NCBI GenBank assembly: GCA_964484465.1
Contig: CAZAFL010000018.1
Coordinates: 1-64,000, forward strand
Reading direction: 5' to 3'
DNA length: 64,000 nucleotides
Source: CAZAFL01 sp964484465
GTDB taxonomy: Bacteria > Bacteroidota > Ignavibacteria > UBA10030 > SZUA-254
Each line of letters starts with the position of its first letter. Positions within the stretch are counted from its first letter, which is position 1. The notes beneath the pieces are model-generated. The model was not told the DNA's origin. It made no database searches and was given only the letters and a program-made list of their open reading frames with translations. The translations under genes and the position numbers were made by a program. This document shows positions 20,752 through 30,797 of this stretch, in pieces.

Positions 20752-23700
20752 ATGCCTGATTTTCAACAAACTCGAAACGACCTAAAATTAACGAGGGATG
20801 CCCGTGAGACAGCGCGCCTCAACCTATTTGCCTCAGCACAGCGACTGCGGATCCTTGAAAAAGAACGAGCTGCTCTTGATCGAGAGCAAAATGATAATAA
20901 CAACGAGTTCGTTAAACGCCGGAATGACGTTGAAACCCAAATCTCAGCGGCAAAGGGCGATAACACGAAACTTGCCGCAGCGTTTGCTGTCATCGACAAG
21001 AAGTTGAATGGACTGGAGGTAAATTTTAAGACGTTTGTCGACCCCCGGCCGCAACTTCAGGACCATTTTTCCAACCAAACCCCGTTCCTGCTGTTTCCCT
21101 TAAGAATAGAAACACGTTTCAAAACAGTCGATGGACAGTCGGAGCTATGGATTCGCGTGTACCCGGATGACTGTCTCGTAGATAGTTTTGAGCCTTTACT
21201 CTCGCTGAAAGAAGTAAACAATGCTGCTCGTTTCTGGGCTGAGTATTATAGGTCCGGCAAGCCTGCCGACCCAAGCAATCCAGACCCGGAAATAATTGAG
21301 TCACAAAAAGCCGCCTGGCGTTTGCTTGTACGAGCACACGGAGATGGTCGCGCTGCATGGATAACGCGACAGCTTGTTCCCGATCAATCCGCCAGCGTTT
21401 TCCCCACACGAATTCCTGATAAGACAGTCATACTTGCCATCGTAACTGACAACTTGGCTCCTGGACTTCAGGCTGTCATTACACCTTTCTTCAAAAATCT
21501 GTGGTTCGCAGACCGTAACGAGGAAAAAATAAAACTAATCAAAGCAGATTTCAACACTGCCAACCCTACGCTTGATGCCGACAGTATAATCAATACGTTC
21601 CAACCGGTCAATTTCAATCAAGATCCACCAGATGGCTTGAACCGGGAAGATACCGATTTGCAAATCGCCATTGTCGTGTTTTCAGACCTGAAAACAAAAG
21701 CAGGGAAGGAACATGGTTGGTCGCAACCATCAAGAGTCAATTTGCTCCCGGAACGTTTGGCTCTCATCCTATACAAGGACGGCAAATTGAGGGATAAGGA
21801 TCCAATTCCGGGAAACCCGATTCCTTATCCTTTACCTACCAGTCCGGACCCGTCGCCCGATGCTGGCAATCAATTTACAGATGCTAATGGTGACCTTGAA
21901 TTTGCAGAACCGATCAAGTGGCTCGCAGATTTCGACCACGCGGTAGATATCGGTATGGGATTTCGCGTGAAATTAAAACCCGACGAAGTGGACAGGATTA
22001 CTCGTCTGCTCATTCTGGGTGTAAAACTGGGAGCGGATGCTGATGAAGGAAGAAAAGAATTACAGGATTTATTTGACCATCACTATTTTAGCAACAAGGG
22101 ATTTAGTCTTCTTCCGCAAGGTACCCCAACCAATAACACCGGTGCCTCAGATTCAGGCTTCACCCGCGACGACTCCGCTGACCAGACGTTCGATTGTTAT
22201 TTTAAACAAACTCCAGGTTTCAAGGAAACAGATGATTGGAATTTAAAGACAGATGGACAATGGTTCGCGGAGTGGCTGGGGCTCGATTATGATTTTTCCA
22301 GGAAATTACTGCACAGCGACGGCCTTGACCAAAGTGATGCACGCAATATGAATGTTGCCCTGTGGCCAGCGACAATGGGGTATGTAATGCAATCTATGAT
22401 GGAGGGTGGCTTTACACAGGAAACCGTAAACCAGACACGGGATTTTTTCAATTCTTTTGTGTGTGGAAGAGGGCCTGTCCCCGCTATTCGCATCGGCAAC
22501 CAACCCTATGGCATCCTTCCAACCGCTGCATTTCCACGACTGGGCTGGACAAAAATGGACGATCGGTTTTCAGTCGTTGCCAACATGGGAAATGCTCGTT
22601 TCTTAGACAACCTGTATCGATTGCTCCTGGAGCTTGATACGTTCTGGTCGGTATTCCTCACCCCTCAGGTGCCATACGTCGGCAAGGATGGGGCAGAACC
22701 TTATCAGTCATTGCTCGACATCGTCGGTTTGAATCCAACCTCTATTGAATTTCAGCGGCGATCCCTTGAAACTCTTGTCCAAATAAATAATGCGAAGGGT
22801 TTGTTCGAAAGTAGTGGCTATTTTCAATATCCGCCTGAGATGGAAAATACAATCACCCTGCTAACTAAATTGGGATACTCATCTGTTAACCCCCCCCAGA
22901 TTGCAGGACTTCTTGGGTTGCCTGACCCTGTCCCCGTCAAATTCCTTATCGACGATCTGCCCCCCTCAGAAACTCAGCAGATCCGGATTCCCCCAAACGA
23001 CGTAAAAAATTATATCCAAGCACTCATTGATGAAGCCCGCGAATCATTAGGCGCTGTCCGCATGGGTAAGGAATTGAAAGAACGACCGCAGGCAGAATTA
23101 TATCGCTTGCTAAAATTTGCTCTTGAACAAAGTCATTATGGCAGCGGCGCTGATGCTGCACTCTCAGTCAATGCGATTTCACCCGCTTCACGTGAAGCAA
23201 TGAATGTTGAACAACCATTTATTCACCAGCTCTGGAAAGGAGAGGTTACAGAGAGCCGTTATGCATTGCTCTACCGAACAGTACCCGCCCTTTCTGCCGT
23301 CAAGACAGTCTCCGAGTTTGTTACTGATTCATTGCAAACGTCCCCGGTACCCGACTTTGCAAATTATTTGTCCTCCCAATTGACGGCAATGCAACAGCTG
23401 CAGGGGGCAACGACGGCAAGGTTGGAGCGCGCGTTGGCAGAACATCTCGATTGCTGTTCGTATCGCATTGATAGTTGGAAAACCGCAATCCTTACCAACC
23501 AGCTTTCGATCATGCGCAACAACCTCGGAAGCATTACAACAGGCCAGAGACAGATGGGGATGTTTTTGGGCGCATTCGGCTGGCTGGACAATGTTAAGCC
23601 GAACAAGGATAAAGTTCTTGATGTAAAAGAAGTGCCCGCTGATATAGTGACAGATTTTAACCCTGATGGAAAGAAAGTGTTTCTCACTGATAGGGCAAAT

Positions 23701-26361
23701 GAAGGATACATTCATACGCCTTCACTCAATCAGGGAGTTACCGCAGCCGTATTACGAAACGGTTATATTTCACACGGTAAACCCGATGGTAATAACGTGC
23801 TTGCGGTAAATCTTACCTCGGAAAGAATTCGGCTGGCATTATCCATCATCGAGGGAATTCAGGGTGGGCAAAGTCTTGCAGCATTGTTAGGTTATCATTT
23901 TGAAAGGGAATTGCACGATAGGGATGACCTGAAATCAAAAAGTATTGATTCCTATATTTATTCAATGAGGAAGCTCTTCCCGCTCAACGCCGATCATTTG
24001 AAAGACACAAACGTCGAAAACAATACCGACCCGTCAGTCGATCCTTCTACCGTGCCTATAACAGCTATCGAAGCACGTAATGTCGTTGATGGAAAAAAAC
24101 TTTGTGAGCACGTCTCGAACCAGTCTGACCCCGCTAACAAGATATACCCCTTTGGTCTTGCTTTGCCTAATCCCGATATTGCAGTCGGTACAGCGATCAC
24201 TGATGCGGTCAACAACATAATGAATATTGCGGATGCTGTTGCCGACATGGGTGTCGCAGAGAGCGTTCACCATATAGTTATGGGTAACGTCGACCGGGCA
24301 GCGGGAGTCTTGGAATCATTCAGTACTGGGAATTATCCTCAGGAGCCTGATGTTATCCGTACACCAAGGAGCGGTGCAACCCTCACACATCGGGTTGGCG
24401 TACCTTTTGGCTACGTTGCATTGGACGAAGGTGCAGGTCCTCGCGCACAAGCAGAGCCATCTGTCAATGCCTGGCTTACAAAGATATTGCCACCTATGAT
24501 GAATATTGTTTGCCGATCTGTTTTTTCCCATCGATCTGATGGTTCACCCGGGGAGAAAGAAATTTCCCTCGCAGATATTGGAATATCACCGATTGACCTT
24601 CTCTATGTGGCCGATGCAATCGATAGTCGCTCGATGAATGAGCTTGACGATCGCTTCATTGATTTCCTCTATAATAACGATGATCCCCGTATCGATGACA
24701 ATATTCTCCTGAACTACACACAAAGTTCGGCTGACCCTACGAAGTTCTCTGTTTTCGAGGTTATGCCCTTGGTTCGAAGCCTACGCGCGGTGTTACTGGA
24801 ATCTCGTCCACTCGCACCTGGCGACCTGGCGTTGCCGAATGAGGCAAATCAGAAAAATACTCCTCCTCCTGAATTGCCGGCGAAACGTGTACAGAATTTG
24901 GTAAATAATCTAACGGGCTTGCTTGATGCAGCTACAGCCCCGGGGGGGGTAATCAACGACCTCGAAGCCCTTCCCGCTGCAGACATTGCCACAGAGTCTG
25001 ATCGTGACAATATGCGACAGAAGGTGGATGACACTATTACACGTTTTTGCAACTTATACCTCAATCTAGCGAGGTATGGTCTTCCGCAGACAGGCATCGG
25101 ATCCCTGTATGCTCAACGGCAACAGTGGTTCATTTCGTTGAAAAACAAAGTACGGGAGTTTATAGACCGTTGGCAAAAAAGGTCCGACGACTATAATATT
25201 CTGGCAGCCCAACCCCCATTACCCGACACTCTGCAAGCAATGGAAAGATTGATTTCTTCATCAGTTACTCCTTCTGCAACTATAACCCTGCCAATTGTCC
25301 AGGGGGAAAAAAGTATTTTTGACACTAAATTCACTAGCCTGAAAAATATCGTTTCCGCAAATCAACCAACGATCATCAAACTCATCCAGGACATTCAAGC
25401 CATCGATGCAACTCCTGTTGATGTTCTCTCAATTGATATCAGTAAAGAGCTGCAGCAAATCCCGATGTTCATGTATGACTTACAAGCACGCGCTCAGACA
25501 CTCGCAAAAGATTTAGGCGAAAAACGCATTCCTGACGTCAATACTGCCCTGTCCGGTTTGAACACACTTACACCCTCAGACCAGGTCACACAATTAGAAG
25601 CCGCTGCCAGAATCGTTTTGGGAGAGCAATTCAAGATGATTCCACGGCATGTGCTGCCTGCAACACAACAGGCAGAAATTGCCAATTCATGGAATGCTAC
25701 CGGCAACCTTCTCAGTTATTCTCTAATGGTAGAGAAACGCACGAACCCTCAGGAAGATTGGCTCCATGGCATGGCACGTGTACACGAGAAAATGAAACAT
25801 CTCGAAAATTGCATCTTTCTCCGCGAAGCATTCGGTATGAATGAAGACGATTTATCGATTCATCCTGTTCAACTTCCTTTTCACAAGGATCCCTACCACT
25901 GGCTCGCTTTACCGTTTCCTACGGCAGATGTTGACATGGAAAGAAGCAATACCCTTTTGTATACTGCGTGTGTTGCCAAATCGGCGGTTCCTCCCACGGA
26001 AGTTTGTGGTATGTTGGTGGATGAATGGACAGAACTGATACCTGCAAATGAAGAAACAACGGGTATTGCGTTCCATTATGACCGGCCCAATTCAGAAGCG
26101 CCACAAACGCTATTGTTAGTGACCCCAACACAGCTCGCCGGGAATTGGTCGTGGGATGATTTGGTCGATGCACTCATATATACACGGGATGCCGCTAAAT
26201 CACGCGCCGTTACGCCCGGGATGATTGAAAAAACACCACTTGCAAGTCTGTTGCCGGCAGTCCTTGCTGCTGAAAGCCTGTTTCCCTATTCAATCGTGCT
26301 CGATAACAAGGCTCACTATAAGTCACCCGATAATGTTATAAATTTTCGACCAACAGTTTAA
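20752..26361 (+). CDS. giant 1869-residue protein of unknown function with N-terminal coiled coil
   Basis: 1869 residues, not recognised. Residues about 1-95 are strongly coiled-coil-like (many Glu/Arg/Lys heptads: RLRILEKERAALDREQND). Then comes FLLFPLRIETRFK and ELWIRVYPDDCLVDSFEPLL, a beta-rich domain. The middle contains ARFLDNLYRLLLELDTFWSV and long helical tracts, with IRIGNQPYGILPTAAFPRLG near residue 580. The C-terminal part has LPFHKDPYHWLALPFP and GIAFHYDRPNSEAPQTLLLV. No signal peptide or TM helix is apparent. It is the third of four consecutive giant genes in one probable operon. Size and coiled coil suggest a scaffold, sheath or fibre role, but that is inference. Confidence 0.75.
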   Translation: MPDFQQTRNDLKLTRDARETARLNLFASAQRLRILEKERAALDREQNDNNNEFVKRRNDVETQISAAKGDNTKLAAAFAVIDKKLNGLEVNFKTFVDPRPQLQDHFSNQTPFLLFPLRIETRFKTVDGQSELWIRVYPDDCLVDSFEPLLSLKEVNNAARFWAEYYRSGKPADPSNPDPEIIESQKAAWRLLVRAHGDGRAAWITRQLVPDQSASVFPTRIPDKTVILAIVTDNLAPGLQAVITPFFKNLWFADRNEEKIKLIKADFNTANPTLDADSIINTFQPVNFNQDPPDGLNREDTDLQIAIVVFSDLKTKAGKEHGWSQPSRVNLLPERLALILYKDGKLRDKDPIPGNPIPYPLPTSPDPSPDAGNQFTDANGDLEFAEPIKWLADFDHAVDIGMGFRVKLKPDEVDRITRLLILGVKLGADADEGRKELQDLFDHHYFSNKGFSLLPQGTPTNNTGASDSGFTRDDSADQTFDCYFKQTPGFKETDDWNLKTDGQWFAEWLGLDYDFSRKLLHSDGLDQSDARNMNVALWPATMGYVMQSMMEGGFTQETVNQTRDFFNSFVCGRGPVPAIRIGNQPYGILPTAAFPRLGWTKMDDRFSVVANMGNARFLDNLYRLLLELDTFWSVFLTPQVPYVGKDGAEPYQSLLDIVGLNPTSIEFQRRSLETLVQINNAKGLFESSGYFQYPPEMENTITLLTKLGYSSVNPPQIAGLLGLPDPVPVKFLIDDLPPSETQQIRIPPNDVKNYIQALIDEARESLGAVRMGKELKERPQAELYRLLKFALEQSHYGSGADAALSVNAISPASREAMNVEQPFIHQLWKGEVTESRYALLYRTVPALSAVKTVSEFVTDSLQTSPVPDFANYLSSQLTAMQQLQGATTARLERALAEHLDCCSYRIDSWKTAILTNQLSIMRNNLGSITTGQRQMGMFLGAFGWLDNVKPNKDKVLDVKEVPADIVTDFNPDGKKVFLTDRANEGYIHTPSLNQGVTAAVLRNGYISHGKPDGNNVLAVNLTSERIRLALSIIEGIQGGQSLAALLGYHFERELHDRDDLKSKSIDSYIYSMRKLFPLNADHLKDTNVENNTDPSVDPSTVPITAIEARNVVDGKKLCEHVSNQSDPANKIYPFGLALPNPDIAVGTAITDAVNNIMNIADAVADMGVAESVHHIVMGNVDRAAGVLESFSTGNYPQEPDVIRTPRSGATLTHRVGVPFGYVALDEGAGPRAQAEPSVNAWLTKILPPMMNIVCRSVFSHRSDGSPGEKEISLADIGISPIDLLYVADAIDSRSMNELDDRFIDFLYNNDDPRIDDNILLNYTQSSADPTKFSVFEVMPLVRSLRAVLLESRPLAPGDLALPNEANQKNTPPPELPAKRVQNLVNNLTGLLDAATAPGGVINDLEALPAADIATESDRDNMRQKVDDTITRFCNLYLNLARYGLPQTGIGSLYAQRQQWFISLKNKVREFIDRWQKRSDDYNILAAQPPLPDTLQAMERLISSSVTPSATITLPIVQGEKSIFDTKFTSLKNIVSANQPTIIKLIQDIQAIDATPVDVLSIDISKELQQIPMFMYDLQARAQTLAKDLGEKRIPDVNTALSGLNTLTPSDQVTQLEAAARIVLGEQFKMIPRHVLPATQQAEIANSWNATGNLLSYSLMVEKRTNPQEDWLHGMARVHEKMKHLENCIFLREAFGMNEDDLSIHPVQLPFHKDPYHWLALPFPTADVDMERSNTLLYTACVAKSAVPPTEVCGMLVDEWTELIPANEETTGIAFHYDRPNSEAPQTLLLVTPTQLAGNWSWDDLVDALIYTRDAAKSRAVTPGMIEKTPLASLLPAVLAAESLFPYSIVLDNKAHYKSPDNVINFRPTV

Positions 26362-26378
26362 CTCATTCAGGATTGAAA

Positions 26379-28259
26379 ATGAATAATCTTATTCCGACAG
26401 AAGCATCGCTTAAGGAAATTACCCAACTAAAGACACATCCAATAACGATTAATTGGAGTAAGTTGGAGGGTAGGCCGTACACTGATAATTTTGACAGGGC
26501 ATTGAAAGCCGAAGTCCACGACGCCCTTTGGATGTTGACGAGACAATGGCAAATGGGTGAGTTCGAAGCTGACGATGCTGGATCACCTGTAGTGTCGAAA
26601 CTTTGTACATCGACTTCGGACATCAACAAATACAAAGCCGATGATCAAAGTGTTCAAGCCTTCGATAAGGAGATACCGTTTGAAGCTACTGTAGAACAAC
26701 GTCCCTTGCCATTTTCAACCCTTGGTCAGGATATTTCCCTTGACATTCGATTGATGATGGGACGTCGGTGGATGCAGATTCTCAAAGACAAGGGATTGCT
26801 TGATGCAACAAAAAAATTCTTTTTGGACCAATACGGTTTTGACAAACCCGATCCTGCACACAAAGACGACGCTGCAATTTGTGCTCATCAGGAAGTCTGG
26901 CAGCAATATTCAGCCGTCGCAGGACGTATGATGGACGGCGCAAAGTTTTTTTTGGACCTTGGTGCATCAGTGCACTATTATGATAAACCCAGTTTCCCCT
27001 TAGCGGGGAGTCACAATGATTTCAACGATGCTGAAGATATCTTCAAGCGATGGTACAAAGACATGTTCTACCAACCTTCCGACCCATTGAACGATGCATG
27101 GAGTCCCTCTCATCTCGAGTACCAGTTTGCCATTTCCAGTGAAACAGAGTCGGGAACAAAAGTGATGCAAGCAAGCCAGTATTACCAGGGGCATCTCGAT
27201 TGGTACAATGTCGATGTGGACAAACTGGCTCAGTCCTTGGGTGACTTGCACGGCGTTGCTCCTGCCGTGCTGCCGACCAAAAAAACGCAATCAATGATAC
27301 CCACACCGGTGACGTTCGAAGGTATGCCCAACACACGTTGGTGGGCCTTTGAAGATTCACGAACGAATTTCAGCTATATCAAACCAGGGACGCAAGACCT
27401 CGCAAAATTATTGATGATTGAGTTCGCACTTATATATGCCAATGACTGGTATTTGATTCCCAAAAAAGTCCCGGTTGCCTCGCTGACTAAAATTAAAGGA
27501 CTCACTCTGACGAATTCTTTTGGGGAAACTTTTTGGATTGATGCCGCTGGAAAGGGAGATGATAAAGACTGGACTCGTTGGAATATGTTCTCCATGAAAG
27601 TGGATTCAAATAAGCCCTCACCGGCCGATACCGACTTGTTACTTTTGCCAACGGTGGCGAAAATACAGGAAAGCAAACCCGTGGAAGAAGTTGTTCTCAT
27701 CCGGGATGAAATGGCAAATATGGTGTGGGGTGTAGAAACGATTGTTCCGCTGCCAAGCGGTTGGAGTAAATCAGGCTTTGAAGCTGCGGCGCAATACCAT
27801 AAATTTCTTCAAAAGCTGATAACCGATTCGGTAAGTGTCATCCCCGTTGATCAACCCGTCAAGGATGGAGACGAAGAAGCGAAGATCCGGTATGAAGTAA
27901 TGAATGCTATTCCAGAAAACTGGATACCATTCATCCCGGCGCACGTGGATAACAGTAACCGTGAAGTTCAACTACAACGGGCCGCCATGCCGCGTATACT
28001 CGAAGGTAATCCTGGCAGTCCCGACAAAATCCGCCCACGTACTTCTCTCTTTCAACCGGGTTTGGCTGACAAGAAGCCGTATTTTATCCACGAAGAAGAA
28101 GTCCCACGGTCAGGCATTCGCGTAGAACAATCTTATCAACGAACACGGTGGAATAATGGAAAGGTGTTTGTCTGGTTTGGTGTGAGAAAAACGACAGGTC
28201 GCGGCGAGGGAAGCAGTGGCCTTGGCTTCGATAGGATCGTAAGTGGGAATACCAAATGA
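26379..28259 (+). CDS. large protein of unknown function, fourth member of the giant-protein block
   Basis: 626 residues from ATG 26379, with AGGA 6 bases upstream; an in-frame TTG at 26373 is unlikely. It is not recognised. The N-terminus has a distinctive Trp-rich motif (ITINWSKLEGRPYTDNF and LWMLTRQWQMGEFEADDAGS), then a helical central domain. The C-terminal ~130 residues contain IPENWIPFIPAHVDN and QRAAMPRILEG, ending with a basic, Trp-bearing segment (RTRWNNGKVFVWFG). No signal peptide or TM segment is visible. It begins 17 bases after the 1869-residue gene on the same strand, and is most likely part of the same assembly. Confidence 0.75.
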   Translation: MNNLIPTEASLKEITQLKTHPITINWSKLEGRPYTDNFDRALKAEVHDALWMLTRQWQMGEFEADDAGSPVVSKLCTSTSDINKYKADDQSVQAFDKEIPFEATVEQRPLPFSTLGQDISLDIRLMMGRRWMQILKDKGLLDATKKFFLDQYGFDKPDPAHKDDAAICAHQEVWQQYSAVAGRMMDGAKFFLDLGASVHYYDKPSFPLAGSHNDFNDAEDIFKRWYKDMFYQPSDPLNDAWSPSHLEYQFAISSETESGTKVMQASQYYQGHLDWYNVDVDKLAQSLGDLHGVAPAVLPTKKTQSMIPTPVTFEGMPNTRWWAFEDSRTNFSYIKPGTQDLAKLLMIEFALIYANDWYLIPKKVPVASLTKIKGLTLTNSFGETFWIDAAGKGDDKDWTRWNMFSMKVDSNKPSPADTDLLLLPTVAKIQESKPVEEVVLIRDEMANMVWGVETIVPLPSGWSKSGFEAAAQYHKFLQKLITDSVSVIPVDQPVKDGDEEAKIRYEVMNAIPENWIPFIPAHVDNSNREVQLQRAAMPRILEGNPGSPDKIRPRTSLFQPGLADKKPYFIHEEEVPRSGIRVEQSYQRTRWNNGKVFVWFGVRKTTGRGEGSSGLGFDRIVSGNTK

Positions 28260-28324
28260 TCGTAACGTAAATACTCTTGAATTCTTATTGGCTGCTTCAC
28301 TCAAATTTGATAGGAGGATGTGCA

Positions 28325-28933
28325 ATGAAAAGTCGTTTTTGCTTTTTCGAGCTTTTGCTTGTTAGTTTGCTTTGCCCAATACTAATTTTGTCCGCACCCA
28401 AACACAAGAAGCCGAAATGTCATGGAGTCCTTGGTGACGCTTCAGACAGACCAACCCAGGTACTCGATTCACTTAAGAACAGATCAAATGCGCCCACTTC
28501 TTATGACAATGTTACTATTGATGACATTTTAGCCCCGGGAAAGGATAGCGCGCGATTTAATAATGATATGTCGGCCAAAATTACAGGCTTTGTCATCGAT
28601 GATACGCTTGAAGCGGGAGAGTCGTGCAATTGTCATTCCCCATTGTCTGCACAACATGATTTTCACATCTACATGAGCAACAAGGCAAAAGCGAGGAAAA
28701 GAGAATGCATGATTGTCGAAATAACTCCGGCGTTCAGAGATATTCATCCTGAATGGACCGAGCAATTCGTCTATAGTTTGAGAGGGAAGAAGATAACCGT
28801 CAGCGGATGGATGCTGTACGACTTCAAACATACAAGCTCCTCCATCAAATACAATCCCGGCGGAAAGATGTTGTGGAGAAATACTTGCTGGGAAGTGCAT
28901 CCTGTAACATCCGTGGAAGTCGTAAGTCCATAG
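28325..28933 (+). CDS. exported OB-fold-like protein
   Basis: 202 residues from ATG 28325, which has AGGAGG 7 bases upstream; the frame is open earlier but lacks a ribosome site. The N-terminus is a signal peptide (FFELLLVSLLCPILILSA). The mature part has ITGFVIDDTLEAGESCNCH, DFHIYMS, MIVEITP, GKKITVSGWMLYDFKH and a terminal TCWEVHPVTSVEV. This pattern is seen in secreted small beta-barrel (OB-like) domains and was recognised from the 'WE(I/V)HPVT' ending rather than any catalytic motif. Ligand unknown. It lies 66 bases after the giant-protein block on the same strand. Confidence 0.7.
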   Translation: MKSRFCFFELLLVSLLCPILILSAPKHKKPKCHGVLGDASDRPTQVLDSLKNRSNAPTSYDNVTIDDILAPGKDSARFNNDMSAKITGFVIDDTLEAGESCNCHSPLSAQHDFHIYMSNKAKARKRECMIVEITPAFRDIHPEWTEQFVYSLRGKKITVSGWMLYDFKHTSSSIKYNPGGKMLWRNTCWEVHPVTSVEVVSP

Positions 28934-29159
28934 AATAAGAGGGCCGGATTTTTTTCAACGCCTGGGGCAGGTCAATATCACAGGACACCCAATGATCTTT
29001 TTCTGTAAAAACCTTTCTTGCCAGTGAAACATCAGAACCATGCACGCCCTTAGAATCAGAAATTTGGGTTATGTAAAATTATTTATATTGGCACTATCCC
29101 AAAGACGTGAAAAACAGTAACAACTTGTTTATAATATTGCACACAAGAAAGGACTAAGC

Positions 29160-30377
29160 ATGGCAATTCGAACGAATCTCCCGGTCCCATATCATCAACA
29201 GGATACTGATTATTACTGCGGCGCTGCTTGTGCGCAGATGGTGCACAACTCTATCGCTGGGGACCCTCCTTTGGCGCAGGATTCCCTTTATACTGATGCC
29301 AGGAACCATACGAGTGAATTGTCATCTTGGTACAACCCTCCCGATGGACTCCAATGGTTGATGAACGATCGTAGGCCTGCATCATTTGGCGGTTGGTTCG
29401 CCTTGTATTCTCTCGACACTGAGGATGCCATCTCACGAAAGTTAGTGTGGACAATCCATCATTATAAAGTTGCGCCGATTGCTCTGGTACACGGAGGTGA
29501 CCATTGGGTTGTTGTTCGTGGGTTCGATATATCCGCTGTTCCCGTAAGTTCAGACGACGTGTCTTTCATTATCAATGCCTTTGACCTGAACAATCCATGG
29601 CCCCCCGTACCTGGCGCTCCGATGCCAACTACTCCTCCTCCACCTCATTTTGATTCGGATGGTTGCGGCACCGGCGGTAATAGGGGTGTTGCTAACGAAC
29701 ATATAGCCTATACCACCTGGCAATCTGACTACATGACCGGCAACAAATACGGAACACTTTGGAATGGACGTTTTGTTGCCGTCTGTGACCCTGATCCACC
29801 TGCAACGCGGTTCGGAAAACAACCAAAACCAAAAGAACGACTCAGCGGCGAGAATCTCATAGATCTGCCTAACGCTGTAAAGCTTGCAAAAAGGGGATTG
29901 AAAGAATTTAATTTGGACAAGAGGCAACCATGGGAAAACGCATTGGCCAAAGCCGAGGCTGGAATTCCGAGACTTGTTCAGCGCCTTGATCGCATTGATT
30001 CATACTATTATATAGTCCCGTTTAGCAATAACCGGAATTCGGGCTCTTTGGCGGTTGCGGTCGACGCCCGGTTTGGTAACTATCGACAAAGCATCGCTTT
30101 GCCAAAGGGCAGCTTAGGTTTCGATATTGGTTTTTCTCATGAGAAAATTCTAAATTTGATTTTGCAAGGACCGATCGAGCTGGAACGCCCAAAAGGCCGC
30201 ATTCTTGTGCGAAAGGAGGCTGTATGTGTGTATCCTGCGTTGGTCTGGCAGCCTTGTCTCGAGTCACTTTCACCGTTTTATCCGTTTCACATGATTACTA
30301 TTGGTGATCAGCGGCTTTACATGCGGATGGACGGACAAATATTTACGTCGTTACATACAAATATTCCGGGGATTTAG
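29160..30377 (+). CDS. C39/papain-like cysteine protease family protein
   Basis: 405 residues with AAAGGA before the ATG. The N-terminal ~170 residues match C39-like/papain-fold peptidases: VPYHQQDTDYYCGAACAQM (catalytic Cys20), GGDHWVVVRGF (catalytic His115) and FIINAFDLNNPW (likely Asp/Asn side). Such domains cleave peptides, often after Gly-Gly leaders, or act as transglutaminase-like enzymes. The C-terminal ~200 residues have a repeat-free alpha/beta domain with YYYIVPFSNN and VCVYPALVWQP. No signal peptide is seen. TATAAT at 29130-29135 could be a -10 box, but a -35 is not clear. It may process proteins of the upstream cluster (inference). Confidence 0.8.
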   Translation: MAIRTNLPVPYHQQDTDYYCGAACAQMVHNSIAGDPPLAQDSLYTDARNHTSELSSWYNPPDGLQWLMNDRRPASFGGWFALYSLDTEDAISRKLVWTIHHYKVAPIALVHGGDHWVVVRGFDISAVPVSSDDVSFIINAFDLNNPWPPVPGAPMPTTPPPPHFDSDGCGTGGNRGVANEHIAYTTWQSDYMTGNKYGTLWNGRFVAVCDPDPPATRFGKQPKPKERLSGENLIDLPNAVKLAKRGLKEFNLDKRQPWENALAKAEAGIPRLVQRLDRIDSYYYIVPFSNNRNSGSLAVAVDARFGNYRQSIALPKGSLGFDIGFSHEKILNLILQGPIELERPKGRILVRKEAVCVYPALVWQPCLESLSPFYPFHMITIGDQRLYMRMDGQIFTSLHTNIPGI

Positions 30378-30395
30378 TATTAGAGAAAAGTGAAA

Positions 30396-30797
30396 ATGAA
30401 TATGAAGGAGGCAGTTCAGGAAGCACGGCTGAAGTTGGGCTTATCACGGCATACTCCCGCCAGCGTTGTGCCGGTAAGAATGATTGACGAGCGACATACA
30501 ATTTATCAGTTGATAATGTTCGGTCCTCCTGAGGCTGTTGTAGGAGTCGCCGCTGCGGACCTGGAAACCGGTAAAATAATGATGTGGGCTAATTCAGCAG
30601 GAATATTACCACATCTGACATATGATGAGGCGAAGGCAAAGAAAGCAGTCAATTTTCCACCTGCTTCCTCAGCCAGCCTTGTGTGGAAATCATGCAAAGC
30701 GTCACGATCACTCTTGTATCCCATCTGGGAAATTATCTGGGAGAATAAAATCGTCTACCTTGACCAGCAAGGCTATGTCTGGCAGATCTTGGAATAG
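30396..30797 (+). CDS. small protein of unknown function
   Basis: 133 residues from ATG 30396; GTG 30390 and ATG 30402 are alternatives, and the ribosome site is weak. It begins 18 bases after the cysteine protease, so it is probably cotranscribed. The first ~30 residues are helical (KEAVQEARLKLGLSRH), then strands (TIYQLIMFGPPEAVVGVAAA) and a basic Trp-containing C-terminus (PIWEIIWENKIVYLDQQGYV). It could be an immunity or inhibitor partner of the protease, judged only by position. Not recognised. Confidence 0.65.
   Translation: MNMKEAVQEARLKLGLSRHTPASVVPVRMIDERHTIYQLIMFGPPEAVVGVAAADLETGKIMMWANSAGILPHLTYDEAKAKKAVNFPPASSASLVWKSCKASRSLLYPIWEIIWENKIVYLDQQGYVWQILE

Noticed and set aside
28998..29055. 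Second promoter similar to the 32594 promoter
   Set aside because: Surrounding sequence is alike, but the boxes read TTGCCA and TGCACG, too poor to call a promoter.
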